From positions 1 to 27,551 of the forward strand of contig DLUO01000072.1 of assembly GCA_003444595.1 (NCBI GenBank): a stretch of 27,551 nt of DNA, given 5' to 3'. Positions 1 through 7,710 of this stretch are shown here, piece after piece; positions within the stretch are counted from its first letter, which is position 1, and every line of letters starts with the position of its first letter. A model generated the notes under the pieces. That model was not told where the DNA came from, made no database searches, and was given only the letters and a program-made list of their open reading frames with translations. The DNA is from Bacillota bacterium (lineage in GTDB: Bacteria; Bacillota; Dethiobacteria; DTU022; UBA8154). A program made the translations under genes and the position numbers.

Positions 1-137
1 ACAGCACTGCGCCATGTATGGATGGTGTTGGGTGAAATTTCATGGCGCCTGGCTACCAAGGCTACATTACCGGTTTCCTGGCATTCCTTAAGGATCTGTT
101 CTTTAAATTCATCAGTATACTGCTTTTTGTTTTGCAT
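1..137 (-). CDS. IS3-family transposase OrfA, N-terminal part, cut by window edge
   Basis: The first 45 codons of a minus-strand gene run off the left edge. The protein starts MQNKKQYTDEFKEQILKE and continues with a helix-turn-helix stretch (VALVARRHEISPNTIHTW), the usual start of OrfA of IS3/IS911-type elements (HTH_Tnp_1 family). This part binds the element ends; the catalytic OrfB would lie beyond the window. A GGGGG ribosome-binding site sits about 8 nt before the ATG at 137. The element end must lie between about 140 and 210, but I cannot define its terminal repeat from one side. A different IS3 scrap occurs at 1414-1500 on the other strand, so it is not the rest of this copy. Confidence 0.75.
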   Translation of the reverse strand, partial: MQNKKQYTDEFKEQILKECQETGNVALVARRHEISPNTIHTWRSA

Positions 138-370
138 CACTCTTTACCCCCTATGGTAATGTTAACATACTACAAGACTTTCTTCCAAATCCTTTAGGGG
201 GCTAGATCGGAGATTACCAGAAGAAGTAAAACTTCAGCACAGGCAGTAGATTATGAAATTGTAAAAAGGCCATGCAAAAAAGGGGTCAATTTTGCTTGAC
301 AATCTACAAGTGTAAAAAAATGGGGATGAATTTCACCCCGCTTTCTCACCAATAGAACCCCGTCAAGCGT
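138..370. other. Non-coding stretch beside the transposase
   Basis: No convincing gene. It should hold the left end and promoter of the IS3-type element. Around 285-312 the phrase GGGTCAATTTTGCTTGACAA contains a small inverted repeat (GTCAA/TTGAC) and recalls IS termini, but no matching partner is visible. Confidence 0.3.
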
Positions 371-559
371 TCAGGCGCCCATCAACACGATTTCGAGAAC
401 ATCGTCTTCCGGTTTATCTTTGGTTCCAGCACTCTTGCAACTCACCAGCGTGATTCCCGTGCCGACTGTTATAATTGCTTTGACTTCTTCAATTTCCTCC
501 GGTTCGATACTTTCTATTACTTCTGATTCAACAGATACAGGTTCGAATTCTGATTCAGA
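371..559 (-). pseudogene. Open C-terminal fragment, acidic, unknown
   Basis: A 63-codon open frame on the minus strand follows a TAG at 560-562 and ends at the TGA at 371-373. There is no plausible start codon with a ribosome-binding site. The first half is rich in Glu and Ser (ESEVIESIEPEEIEEVKAI), followed by ITVGTGITLVSCKSAG and the end LEIVLMGA. It looks like the tail of a protein that lost its front, which fits the IS-scarred surroundings. I do not recognise the family, and it could also be a chance frame. Confidence 0.25.
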
Positions 560-602
560 CTAAATGAATAGCATACCCTAATATATACACAAGTGCTTAA
601 TT

Positions 603-1414
603 TTACTCTTTTTCGCCAATTTCATTTTCAAAAGCTGAATTAACAGCATCGACCCATGTGTCACCTTCTGACTCATTGGTCACTTTTGTAAAAGGATTTT
701 GACTTTTGTTAATATGCAAACAAAAAATATCTGGACGCGAATAATGACCTACTGGGTCTAGCATTGCTTTTGTCCTTAGAATATTATTTAAATCTATATC
801 AGCATAAATGATACCCTCTTCATTTTCCGGTAGATGTTCGCAAAGATCTGTGCCTTCTGGATCGAAGATACGAGCTATACCTGCACCGCGTCCTAATATT
901 TTTTCTTTACCTCATCATCACCGCAGAAGAAATTAACAGCTGCATCCCCAATAAGCCCGCTTGTAAGCAAAGTATAAGTTCGAGTTTGCATTGCATAAGT
1001 TCTGGTAAGAGTGATTGGGCCTTCACATCCACCGGTAAGATGACCAGGATTATCAAATGCCGTTGCTGGCCAGGCAGCAATATGAATTTGCTCATTCATT
1101 GAGGCCATTGCATAGGTAATCAATGGCTGAGTATGTTCCCAGCACTCTGTTGCTCCGATAATACCATACGGCGTCTTTACAACCTTTAAATCAGCGCCGG
1201 TTCCTTCACCGCAAATAGTTCGCTCAGCATGCGTAGGTTTTAGTTTGCGACGGTTTACTAATAATTTGCCTTCATCACTGATAATTACCTGGCTCATATA
1301 TCTACTGGCACCACAACGCTCAACATATCCCGTGACAATATAAATATTGTTGTCTTTAGCAACTCTCATGATCCGTTTCATTTCAGGCCCGTCTAATTCT
1401 AATGAATTCTGCAT
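603..1414 (-). pseudogene. Nitrilase, 5'-truncated and frameshifted
   Basis: Two minus-strand frames join into one carbon-nitrogen hydrolase of the nitrilase branch. The first frame (1408 down to 897) holds the catalytic Lys region NRRKLKPTHAERTICGEG and the catalytic Cys in GATECWEHTQPL. It then hits a TAG just after a run of six A. Restoring one A continues in the frame read from about 901 to 603, beginning ILGRGAGIARIFDPEG and including DPVGHYSRPDIFCLHIN, the normal nitrilase C-terminus. About 80 N-terminal residues, including the catalytic Glu, are missing; the homology stops where an IS3 OrfB scrap begins on the opposite strand (about 1414). With the Glu absent and the frame broken it cannot make an active enzyme. 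The one-base loss could be a sequencing error, but the truncation cannot. Confidence 0.85.
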
Positions 1415-1500
1415 CAATTTCTAGTAAAGGACGCTGGATTGACAATGTGGTCATAGAGCGGTGGTTCCGGAGCCTGAAAGTTGAGCGTATTTATTTAAAA
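1414..1500 (+). mobile_element. IS3-family OrfB scrap
   Basis: In the plus frame this stretch reads SKGRWIDNVVIERWFRSLK then VERIYLK. That is the conserved segment of IS3-type OrfB (rve) around the catalytic Glu, commonly GKGR..DN.F.ERFWRSLK.E. The homology starts close to the break point of the nitrilase gene and ends near 1500, after which the frame reads into unrelated sequence and stops at 1540-1542. No terminal repeats or target duplication are visible, so this is an old remnant that marks how the nitrilase lost its front. Confidence 0.7.
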
Positions 1501-1561
1501 ATACTTCCACACAACATGGTAACAATAGCATTACGAACCTGAAAATTACATGCTTTCTTGC

Positions 1562-1592
1562 AATAATTAAAAGAAGGCGATTGACGCCTTCT
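1562..1592 (-). terminator. Rho-independent terminator of the SIMPL gene
   Basis: On the minus strand an 8-bp perfect stem (AGAAGGCG/CGCCTTCT, loop TCAAT, 1572-1592) is followed by TTTTAATT. It lies about 55 nt after the stop of the SIMPL-domain gene. Confidence 0.7.
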
Positions 1593-1647
1593 CTCAAACT
1601 GCGTTTTATATTTATATATTGACTTCCAACTTGCATAAAATAGATGC

Positions 1648-2385
1648 TTAGAAAAAGTATTCGGCCTTAACCCTTGCTGTAACTTCCACATCTCCGGGGA
1701 TAATGGGCGTAGGCGCTTGCTCCATCATTTTGGCACTTTCGCTTTGATCTAAGGAGACGCGATAGGGTGAATAGCCGGACATTTCTTCATGAATAACCTT
1801 AATTCCCTTGATAGTAACCCCTGCACTCTGAGCAATTGCTACAGCTTTAGCTTTAGCCTGGGCTGTAGCATTTTGTAATGCTTGCAATTTCAGAGCTTCC
1901 TCATCCTTTAATTCAAAACGAATGGATAATATTCTGTTGGCGCCGGCTTTTAATGCGATATCAACTACATTCCCTACTGTATCCAGGTCATGAACAGTAA
2001 CTGTCAGTTCATTATAAGCCCTGTAAATTGTCATATACTTTTCTCTGTTTTGAGGATCTACCTGTTGTTCATAGCTGCTTAACCTGTAACCGCTTGTTTT
2101 GACCTGTTTTTTATCAAAGCCGGCTTGAACCAGGGCATCAATTACTGCATCTGTCAAACGCGCATTTTCTTCTGCAGCCGTTTTTGCCGATTCATGCCTG
2201 GTTTCCACCGCCATCACCACCCGGGCTATATCCGGTGCTGCTGTTATCACCGCTTCTCCGTAAACGCTAATGATACCGTAATCTTCGACAGTATTCGCTT
2301 TAACACCCGGATGAACAATTAAACCGCAAAAAAGCACCGCCAATAACAACACTGTTCCCGCCTTAATCATTACCTTTTTTCTCAA
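1648..2385 (-). CDS. SIMPL-domain (DUF541) exported protein
   Basis: A 245-residue protein of the SIMPL/DUF541 family (relatives YggE and BP26), secreted or membrane-attached proteins, some linked to oxidative stress tolerance; the molecular role is poorly known. The first ~30 residues form a signal peptide (basic MRKKVMIK, then a long hydrophobic run). The SIMPL core follows: YGIISVYGEAVITAAPDIA, a long helix with NARLTDAVIDAL, then QALQNATAQAKAKAVAIAQ near residue 180. I chose the TTG at 2385 because AGGAGG (2396-2401) stands 10 nt before it; the ATG four codons further in lacks such spacing. It is a single-gene unit with its own terminator. Full length for the family. Confidence 0.9.
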   Translation of the reverse strand: MRKKVMIKAGTVLLLAVLFCGLIVHPGVKANTVEDYGIISVYGEAVITAAPDIARVVMAVETRHESAKTAAEENARLTDAVIDALVQAGFDKKQVKTSGYRLSSYEQQVDPQNREKYMTIYRAYNELTVTVHDLDTVGNVVDIALKAGANRILSIRFELKDEEALKLQALQNATAQAKAKAVAIAQSAGVTIKGIKVIHEEMSGYSPYRVSLDQSESAKMMEQAPTPIIPGDVEVTARVKAEYFF

Positions 2386-2407
2386 AATAATACCCCCTCC
2401 TAACAAG

Positions 2408-2695
2408 GTGTTCTTATTTTATGACGAATGTAACAGGAAATGGTTCCCTATTACCGAGATGTGCCGTATTTATGCAAAAGATATTTGTAATGGTTTATCT
2501 AAGCCTTATTCCTTAGAACAGCGAAATTATATTGCCGGATTATTGGAAAGTTATATTCGTGATTATATAAAGAAAGTGGGAGGATATGATAAATTGAAAC
2601 TTTATACAAGGGAGGAGGTAGAGGCTATCGAAGATGAGACGACGCAGGAATTGTTGAACGCTATCGAGTGGTATAGGAATCTCAAGGGATATTAG
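2408..2695 (+). CDS. Hypothetical protein, possibly truncated at its start
   Basis: A 95-residue plus-strand frame from a GTG, diverging from the SIMPL gene with almost no room for a promoter and no clear ribosome-binding site. The sequence has the composition of real protein: NRKWFPITEMCRIYAKDIC, then SLEQRNYIAGLLESYIRDY, an acidic helix (REEVEAIEDETTQELLNAI) and the end EWYRNLKGY. No signal peptide or membrane segment. The frame stays open upstream into the SIMPL promoter region without an ATG, so the true front may be lost. Family not recognised. Confidence 0.45.
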   Translation: MFLFYDECNRKWFPITEMCRIYAKDICNGLSKPYSLEQRNYIAGLLESYIRDYIKKVGGYDKLKLYTREEVEAIEDETTQELLNAIEWYRNLKGY

Positions 2696-2834
2696 GTTAA
2701 AGCCAATGTAGACGCAAAATTGTCAATGGCCATTAACAAAATTATTCAAACTAAACCGGGCTCCCCAATTAATTGTTTTAACTCTGAATTAATAGTAATG
2801 CTTATTTTGCACAGTAATACAGCTTGGTATTTGA

Positions 2835-3299
2835 CTATTTGGCTGTTACCAATTTTACGATAAAGAAAATCAGCGAGCCAAACATAAGACTTAAAAATAT
2901 TGGCAAAAACCAAACTGACAAAGGCTTTGCCATGGCAGAATTAACAGTTAAATATGCAAACACTACAACCGTAAGCAATTTAACTGTACTTAACATACTC
3001 TTTAATATTCGATATACTTTTTCCTTATTTTTTTCTGTTACCTTTACCCCTGTATTCCAAATTTGAGGAAATTTTTCTATTACGGACAGTCCAATATACA
3101 TAATCCAGGACGTAATAAATAGTGGGATTAAAGATTCCTTACTTGTCATTTTGTCAATTTCTCCCAATACGTTATAGTGCCCTGGTACTTTCTGAGGAAT
3201 ATGTTGCCATGATATTAATAAATAAATCAGTACACCAATTAGACACAATAAACAACATGCTTCTACGAAAAAGTCATACTTATTTGTTTTTATTTTCAT
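2835..3299 (-). CDS. DUF1648-domain membrane protein
   Basis: A 154-residue membrane protein. After a first membrane helix (residues ~12-29) comes the DUF1648 signature WQHIPQKVPGHYNVLGEID, known from SdpI-like immunity proteins and many Firmicute membrane proteins. Three more hydrophobic segments follow (about 57-74, 105-122 and 130-150). It is shorter than SdpI (about 200 residues), so an immunity role should not be assumed. The ATG at 3299 has only a weak purine stretch (GAAAGAAG) upstream. It stands alone, with no partner toxin nearby. Confidence 0.82.
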   Translation of the reverse strand: MKIKTNKYDFFVEACCLLCLIGVLIYLLISWQHIPQKVPGHYNVLGEIDKMTSKESLIPLFITSWIMYIGLSVIEKFPQIWNTGVKVTEKNKEKVYRILKSMLSTVKLLTVVVFAYLTVNSAMAKPLSVWFLPIFLSLMFGSLIFFIVKLVTAK

Positions 3300-3489
3300 A
3301 CTGCATGTCTTCTTTCGAATTATAATGATATTCGCGTTATCGTGTTATGCTGTGTATTCCACTAGAATCGATCAATCATTCGCCGGTTCCAGCAGATCAC
3401 TTTCAAAAGGCAACCTTCCAAGCCACTTTCTTCCCTGCTAATAATTATAAATAGGACAGGCATTGTGGTTCATCTATAGTAGCTGATCC

Positions 3490-3702
3490 CTAACGACTGT
3501 ATGTCTTGATAAACCTGTTAAGAGAGCGATCGTAAGTTTTTTCTACTTCCGGCGGGAAAAAACAAGCGGGCAGCTCATGGTGCTTCCAGTGATAGGCTAT
3601 GCACTCACAACACTTACCCTTCCGCGAACAAGGTTCGTAAGTACATGCGCAGCTCTTTCGGTTTTCTTCAATGGAGCATTTCATGTTTGAGCATCCAGCC
3701 AT
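3490..3702 (-). CDS. DUF6485-like small Cys-rich protein
   Basis: A 70-residue protein with nine cysteines, arranged as early pairs (GCSNMKC, CACTYEPC) and a KGKCCECIAYHWKHHELPAC segment. This matches the small DUF6485 family of anaerobes, probably a metal-binding protein; no function is established. AAGGTGAGG lies 7-8 nt before the ATG at 3702, a good site. Monocistronic between two unrelated genes. Confidence 0.8.
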   Translation of the reverse strand: MAGCSNMKCSIEENRKSCACTYEPCSRKGKCCECIAYHWKHHELPACFFPPEVEKTYDRSLNRFIKTYSR

Positions 3703-3819
3703 ATTTACACCTCACCTTAAACATATTTTAATTGCCAGGGCTTCTTTCCTATTAATTCCAGCCTTCTTCTTAAGCTGAGAGATGTTCTTACCGTCAAAAA
3801 AACATACTAAAAAGGCCAA

Positions 3820-4986
3820 TCATAGCTTAAAATTATCTTTCTTCAACAGAAGCAGCCGCCTGCCTTTAAAAATGACATCCCTGCCGTATCTTTGCCTTAG
3901 CATGTCCAGAACCGGGGTAATTATTTCTTTTTTTCGGTTCTCTTCTGGAAAAAAAGAAAGCTGACTGCCCCTTTCCAGCCCTGAAACCCTGATACCAACC
4001 AGGCGCCAGGGAGGATTTCCGCAGCAGCGGGTAAATAGCTCGGAGACGGCCCTATAGATTTTTTCATCGCTGGCCGTGGCCCCGGGCAGGGTGAGGGATC
4101 TTGTTTTTATACTAAAATCGGGAAGCTTAAGTTTCAGACCAACGGTTCTGGCTTTAAGCCCTTTTGAGCGCAGGCGGTAGCCGGTCTCCGAAGCAAGGTC
4201 GAAGAGGACGTCCAGAATGTAATCCTTTTCGTAGATATCCTGTGGAAAGGTAATCTCCTCCGATATTGATTTGCGCACGGCATTAAGCTCCAGCTTTCTG
4301 CTGTCCCGGCCAAGGGCATACTCTTTGAGCTCGGCGGCTACGGCAGAGCTGCCGGCAATGCTTTCCAGCGCCTCCAGGGGGAGCGAAGCCAGATCTCCGA
4401 CAGTTTTTATGCCGAAATTATTCAGCTTCTGCTCTGTTACGGGCCCCACCCCCGGCAGAAAGCTTACGGGAAGCGGCCATAAAATCTTCTCTACATCTTC
4501 AGGATAAATAGCCCTGATGCCGTCCGGTTTGGCCAGGGAGCAGGCGATTTTGGCCAGAAGCTTGTTTAGTGAAACTCCAATGCTCAGTGGCAGGTGAAGC
4601 TCTTCCCGGACGGCGGAACGGATCTTGCGTGCTTTATCCAGGCCTGTGCCTGCTTTCACGGCAAGGTACGCTTCGTCAATAGAGACCTGCTCGATGTCGG
4701 GGGTAAACATATAGAATATATCCATCACCTGATCCGATACTTCTTTGTATCTGGGCATGTTCACCGGAAGGGTTACCGCTTCAGGACAGAGCCTCAGGGC
4801 CTCCTTCATGGAGATGGCAGATCTAATGCCAAAGCGCCTTGCTTCGTAAGAACAGGTGGAGACGACCCCGCGGGAGTCGGGATCACCGCCCACGATGACG
4901 GGTTTGCCTTTAAGCTCAGGGTTGTCCCGCTGCTCCACAGAAGCAAAGAAGGCATCCAGGTCGCAGAGAAGAATATCTTGCTTCAT
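3820..4986 (-). CDS. dinB: DNA polymerase IV (Y-family translesion polymerase)
   Basis: A 388-residue Y-family polymerase that copies damaged DNA. The palm carries the metal-binding residues D9 in LLCDLDAFFASVE and D104-E105 in QVSIDEAYLAV. Helix-hairpin-helix motifs lie in the thumb (LPGVGPVTEQKLNNFGI), and the little-finger domain follows. Near the C-terminus GSQLSFF fits the beta-clamp-binding pentapeptide. I start at ATG 4986, because AGGGGAGGG (4998-5006) stands 11 nt before it and family members begin a few residues before the ILLCDLDAFF block; a TTG further upstream has no site. SIDEAYLAV has Ala where many relatives have Asp, outside the catalytic pair. A possible SOS box lies about 100 nt upstream. 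Confidence 0.95.
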   Translation of the reverse strand: MKQDILLCDLDAFFASVEQRDNPELKGKPVIVGGDPDSRGVVSTCSYEARRFGIRSAISMKEALRLCPEAVTLPVNMPRYKEVSDQVMDIFYMFTPDIEQVSIDEAYLAVKAGTGLDKARKIRSAVREELHLPLSIGVSLNKLLAKIACSLAKPDGIRAIYPEDVEKILWPLPVSFLPGVGPVTEQKLNNFGIKTVGDLASLPLEALESIAGSSAVAAELKEYALGRDSRKLELNAVRKSISEEITFPQDIYEKDYILDVLFDLASETGYRLRSKGLKARTVGLKLKLPDFSIKTRSLTLPGATASDEKIYRAVSELFTRCCGNPPWRLVGIRVSGLERGSQLSFFPEENRKKEIITPVLDMLRQRYGRDVIFKGRRLLLLKKDNFKL

Positions 4987-5089
4987 AAACAGCCGTCCCT
5001 CCCCTAAAGCTGCCACTCTTTTCAATTAGCCCAAAACATTAACTAATTGCATCGGAAAGTAATTGCTCTCCCGTCATAGAGTTTCTACC

Positions 5090-5103
5090 GAAAAACATGT
5101 TCT
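5090..5103 (-). promoter_or_regulatory. Possible LexA/DinR (SOS) box upstream of dinB
   Basis: Read on the minus strand, AGAACATGTTTTTC matches the Bacillus-type SOS consensus CGAACRNRYGTTYC at 12 of 14 positions, failing at the outer C and the G of GTTY. It lies about 104 nt before the dinB start codon. DinB genes are often LexA-controlled. The near match could be chance in A/T-rich DNA. Confidence 0.35.
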
Positions 5104-5110
5104 TTTATAA

Positions 5111-5385
5111 TTTCTACAAAAGGCGGATTTTTCCTTCGAAAATTGCCTTTTGAGGCGTATGGTTAATTATGACAATGCTACGCTGAGAGGCAGTCCTAAT
5201 TTTTCCTTGACTGCAGAGCGTATTGAAAAATATGTAAAGGAGTAGCAGAAGAAAAATCCGGTTTCCCCAAATCGTTATTACAGATATTCCGTCAGCATGA
5301 ATCGATTCCACCTCTACAGGTGAAGCTTGCTGTAGACGACGGTGAGGGAAATATATGGAGTACATTTTGCGAAAAACTACCTTGA
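5111..5385 (+). pseudogene. Decayed ORF of unknown family, frameshifted
   Basis: Two plus-strand frames join into one coherent piece. The first runs from 5111 to a TAG at 5242-5244, with FENCLLRRMVNYDNATLRG and SLTAERIEKYVK. The second, offset at about 5236-5241, continues GVAEEKSGFPKSLLQIFRQ, then IPPLQVKLAVDDGEGNIW and the end STFCEKLP. There is no start with a ribosome-binding site, so the front is missing as well. The family is not recognised. The stop overlaps the -35 box of the T-box promoter, so the remnant just fills the space between dinB and the lyase unit. Confidence 0.35.
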
Positions 5386-5411
5386 CATAAAAATATTAAA
5401 TGGTGTAAAAT
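5382..5411 (+). promoter_or_regulatory. Sigma-A promoter of the T-box/lyase unit
   Basis: TTGACA (5382-5387), 18-nt spacer, TAAAAT (5406-5411). Transcription would start near 5418, a few bases before the T-box stem I. Confidence 0.7.
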
Positions 5412-5430
5412 AAGTTTCAACCACAGTTTG

Positions 5431-5737
5431 GATAAAACCGATGAAGGGGAGAAGTAAGCAATTTTGAAGATGGCAGAGAGCCGGGGGTAAGGTGCGACCC
5501 GGTATCGACGGTTGCTGAAATACACCCCGGAGCAGCAAACCGAAAGCAGCCGCTTTCCAGCAGTTGGTGAGCGGTTTAGTAAGTAGGCTTTGACGGAAAC
5601 TCCCACCGTTAAAAGGGAGGGGGTATAAAGCTGGGACAAAAACCGGCCCGTACCCTGTAAAGAGGGGGGCTTTGTGCCCAACCAGGGTGGTACCGCGTGA
5701 AGATAAGCTTCCGTCCCTATGGGATGGAAGCTTTTTT
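5431..5737 (+). promoter_or_regulatory. T-box riboswitch, specifier reads as Tyr (UAC)
   Basis: Complete T-box leader. Visible landmarks are: the stem I start GATGAAGGGGAGAAGTAAGC with its AGTA motif (5453-5456); the distal pair AGAGAGC...GGTGCGA (5475-5497); the specifier loop TGAAATACACC with UAC at 5521-5523; the 14-nt T-box AGGGTGGTACCGCG (5684-5697); and a terminator. The UGGU at 5688-5691 pairs with an ACCA tRNA end, so the discriminator base is A, as in bacterial tRNA-Tyr; bacterial tRNA-Trp has G and would need UGGC. Uncharged tRNA-Tyr should stabilise the antiterminator and switch the lyase on. Reading the specifier one base off would give AUA or ACA, so the Tyr call rests on the motif plus the acceptor match. 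Confidence 0.92.
5705..5737 (+). terminator. T-box terminator hairpin
   Basis: A 13-bp stem (AAGCTTCCGTCCC with GGGATGGAAGCTT, one G-T pair, 3-nt loop) is followed by T6. It begins 7 nt after the T-box, so the T-box half of the antiterminator competes with this region in the usual way. Confidence 0.88.
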
Positions 5738-5834
5738 AGTTAGTTTGTTTATGCGAGCTGAGGGGAGGAAGGCAGTAGTTTTTATTAAGGGATTTGCATT
5801 TTTTCCACTAAAAAACGGCAGGAGTGATTAAAGC

Positions 5835-7283
5835 ATGGCTCATGTAAAATTTTATTATGGAGATAGTGTTCCCTTAGAGATGCATAAGGCCCGTATTGTT
5901 CAGAAATTAAAGCTTCTACCCATCGAACAGCGTTGGGAAGCGATGACCCGGGCCGGCAATAACACTTTTTTACTCAAAAATCGTGATGTTTTTTTGGATA
6001 TGCTTACAGACAGCGGTGTAAACGCCATGAGTGATAAGCAGCAGGCTGCGATGATGGAGGCAGATGACAGCTATGCCGGGTCTGAAACTTTTAGCAAGCT
6101 GGAGAATAAAATTCGGGAGATTTTCGGCAAAGAGTATTTTCTACCCGCACATCAGGGCCGAGCATGTGAGCATATTCTTTCCAAGGCCTTTGTCGAACCG
6201 GGCTCCGTAGTACCGATGAATTATCATTTTACGACCACCAAAGCGCACATTGTTTTAAATGGGGGGATTGTGGAAGAACTTTATCTGGATGAGGGCGTGA
6301 AAGTCCAAAGCAGCCACCCCTTTAAGGGCAATATGGATATTGACAAATTTCAGGCAGCCATTGAGAAGTACGGGGCGGCAAAAATTGCTTTTGTCCGTAT
6401 GGAGGCCGGGGCTAACCTGATTGGCGGGCAACCCTTCTCTCTGGAGAATATGCAGGAAGTGCGCCGCATATGTGAAAAATATGGCCTGCTGCTGGTTTTA
6501 GATGCCAGCCTTTTGGCCGATAACCTCTATTTTATCAAAAAACGGGAAGAAAAATGTAAAAAGATGAGCGTCAGGGAGATAACCCGTGCCTTGGCCGATC
6601 TTTCCGACATTATTTATTTTTCCGCGCGCAAGCTTGGTTGTGCTCGCGGCGGCGGGATTTGTACGAACAATAAAGAAATATACCAGAAAATACGAGAACT
6701 TGTACCGCTTTACGAAGGATTTTTGACTTACGGGGGCATGTCTGTCCGTGAAATGGAGGCCATTGCTGTCGGTTTGGAGGAAACGATGGATGAAGACATG
6801 ATCAACCAGGGGCCACAATTTATCGCTTATATGACCACAGAGCTGCAAAAAGCAGGCGTACCGGTCGTAACACCGCCGGGCGGCTTGGGTTGTCATCTTG
6901 ATGCTATGGAATTTTTGGCGCACGTTCCCCAGGTGCAGTATCCTTCAGGTGCCCTGGCTGCTGCTCTCTACATTGTTAGCGGCGTAAGGGGAATGGAAAG
7001 GGGCACTTTATCCGAACAAAGGGATGCAGAAGGCCGGGAAACATTGTCCAATATGGAACTTTTGCGCTTAGCCGTACCGCGGCGCGTTTTTACCCTTTCC
7101 CAAATTAAATACGCCATTGATCGCATTGTCTGGCTTTATGAAAACCGTCATTTGATTGGCGGGCTGACTTTCGTAGAGGAGCCCCGGGTTTTACGTTTCT
7201 TTTTTGGTAGATTGACTACCGTTTCAGATTGGCAGGCCAAATTGGTGGCGAGGTTCAGAGAATGCTTCGGAGATAGTTTGTAG
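5835..7283 (+). CDS. PLP beta-eliminating lyase, tyrosine phenol-lyase/tryptophanase family
   Basis: A 482-residue PLP enzyme of the Beta_elim_lyase family, which splits Tyr to phenol (or Trp to indole), pyruvate and ammonia, reversibly for tyrosine phenol-lyase (TPL). Seen: HQGRACE (~106-112), FVRMEAGANLIGGQPFSLEN (~186), D223 in LVLDAS, and the likely PLP lysine K266 in FSARKLGCARGGG. The family is often annotated tryptophanase. Two positions known to separate the enzymes are TPL-like here: R389 in GVRGMERG (TPL Arg381, Val/Ile in tryptophanase) and F455-F456 in VLRFFFGRL (TPL Phe448-Phe449, where tryptophanase has His). AGGAG stands 10 nt before ATG 5835. It is the only gene behind a Tyr-type T-box, which favours tyrosine as substrate or product. 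The sequence alone cannot settle specificity. Confidence 0.9.
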   Translation: MAHVKFYYGDSVPLEMHKARIVQKLKLLPIEQRWEAMTRAGNNTFLLKNRDVFLDMLTDSGVNAMSDKQQAAMMEADDSYAGSETFSKLENKIREIFGKEYFLPAHQGRACEHILSKAFVEPGSVVPMNYHFTTTKAHIVLNGGIVEELYLDEGVKVQSSHPFKGNMDIDKFQAAIEKYGAAKIAFVRMEAGANLIGGQPFSLENMQEVRRICEKYGLLLVLDASLLADNLYFIKKREEKCKKMSVREITRALADLSDIIYFSARKLGCARGGGICTNNKEIYQKIRELVPLYEGFLTYGGMSVREMEAIAVGLEETMDEDMINQGPQFIAYMTTELQKAGVPVVTPPGGLGCHLDAMEFLAHVPQVQYPSGALAAALYIVSGVRGMERGTLSEQRDAEGRETLSNMELLRLAVPRRVFTLSQIKYAIDRIVWLYENRHLIGGLTFVEEPRVLRFFFGRLTTVSDWQAKLVARFRECFGDSL

Positions 7284-7655
7284 AAAAATAATGAATCTAA
7301 GTAGGTTTGGCTATACTAAAATTCAGAGGCGAACAATCAGATTTCCTCGTAAAACACTATTTTACAAAAAAAACAATCTGATTGGTATTATGGATTTATA
7401 CTTCGTAGCTTTATAGCAGGGTTAGGTGCAGGTATCGCTTATACAATCATTAATGGGGTGTTCTTTGTCGCAGGGGTTCTACTTCCATATGGAACAGGGA
7501 ACCGTAAACCAACTTGTAAACCGCTGTAAATAAAAAAAGAAGAAGAAAGAATTGGTACCCAGAACGATAGAAGGCATTTTTATTTAAACCCTGGCGGCAG
7601 ACCAGCAAACCTGCAAAGGAAAGCAGGAGCAATATTGCATTCTGCTGAGGAAATT
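7284..7655. other. Gene-poor stretch with nested inverted repeats and a membrane-protein scrap
   Basis: A perfect 10-bp inverted repeat, CAATCAGATT (7334-7343) and AATCTGATTG (7375-7384), encloses a second hairpin, GTAAAA-cacta-TTTTAC (7349-7365). It could end transcription of the lyase gene, but no T-run follows. From 7353 to 7529 a plus frame without a start reads YYGFILRSFIAGLGAGIAY and TIINGVFFVAGVL, like a piece of a membrane protein. I see no intact gene here. Confidence 0.35.
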
Positions 7656-7710
7656 ATGAAAATATCTTACGAATACTGGGGCATCGGCCAATCGCAAAAT
7701 CCGAAAGCCT

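Noticed and set aside
199..215. AGATCGGAG, similar to the start of a TruSeq adapter
   Set aside because: Only nine bases match and the sequence continues as ordinary DNA; chance.
538..552. GGTTCGAATTC, resembling the T-loop of a tRNA
   Set aside because: No acceptor stem, anticodon arm or CCA can be formed around it; it lies in an open frame of the opposite strand.
5292..5681. 129-codon minus-strand frame over the T-box
   Set aside because: It runs antisense to a structured RNA leader and has no start signal.
7450..7632. Hydrophobic 60-codon minus-strand frame
   Set aside because: No ribosome-binding site, and it lies antisense to a membrane-protein scrap; hydrophobicity comes from A/T-rich DNA.
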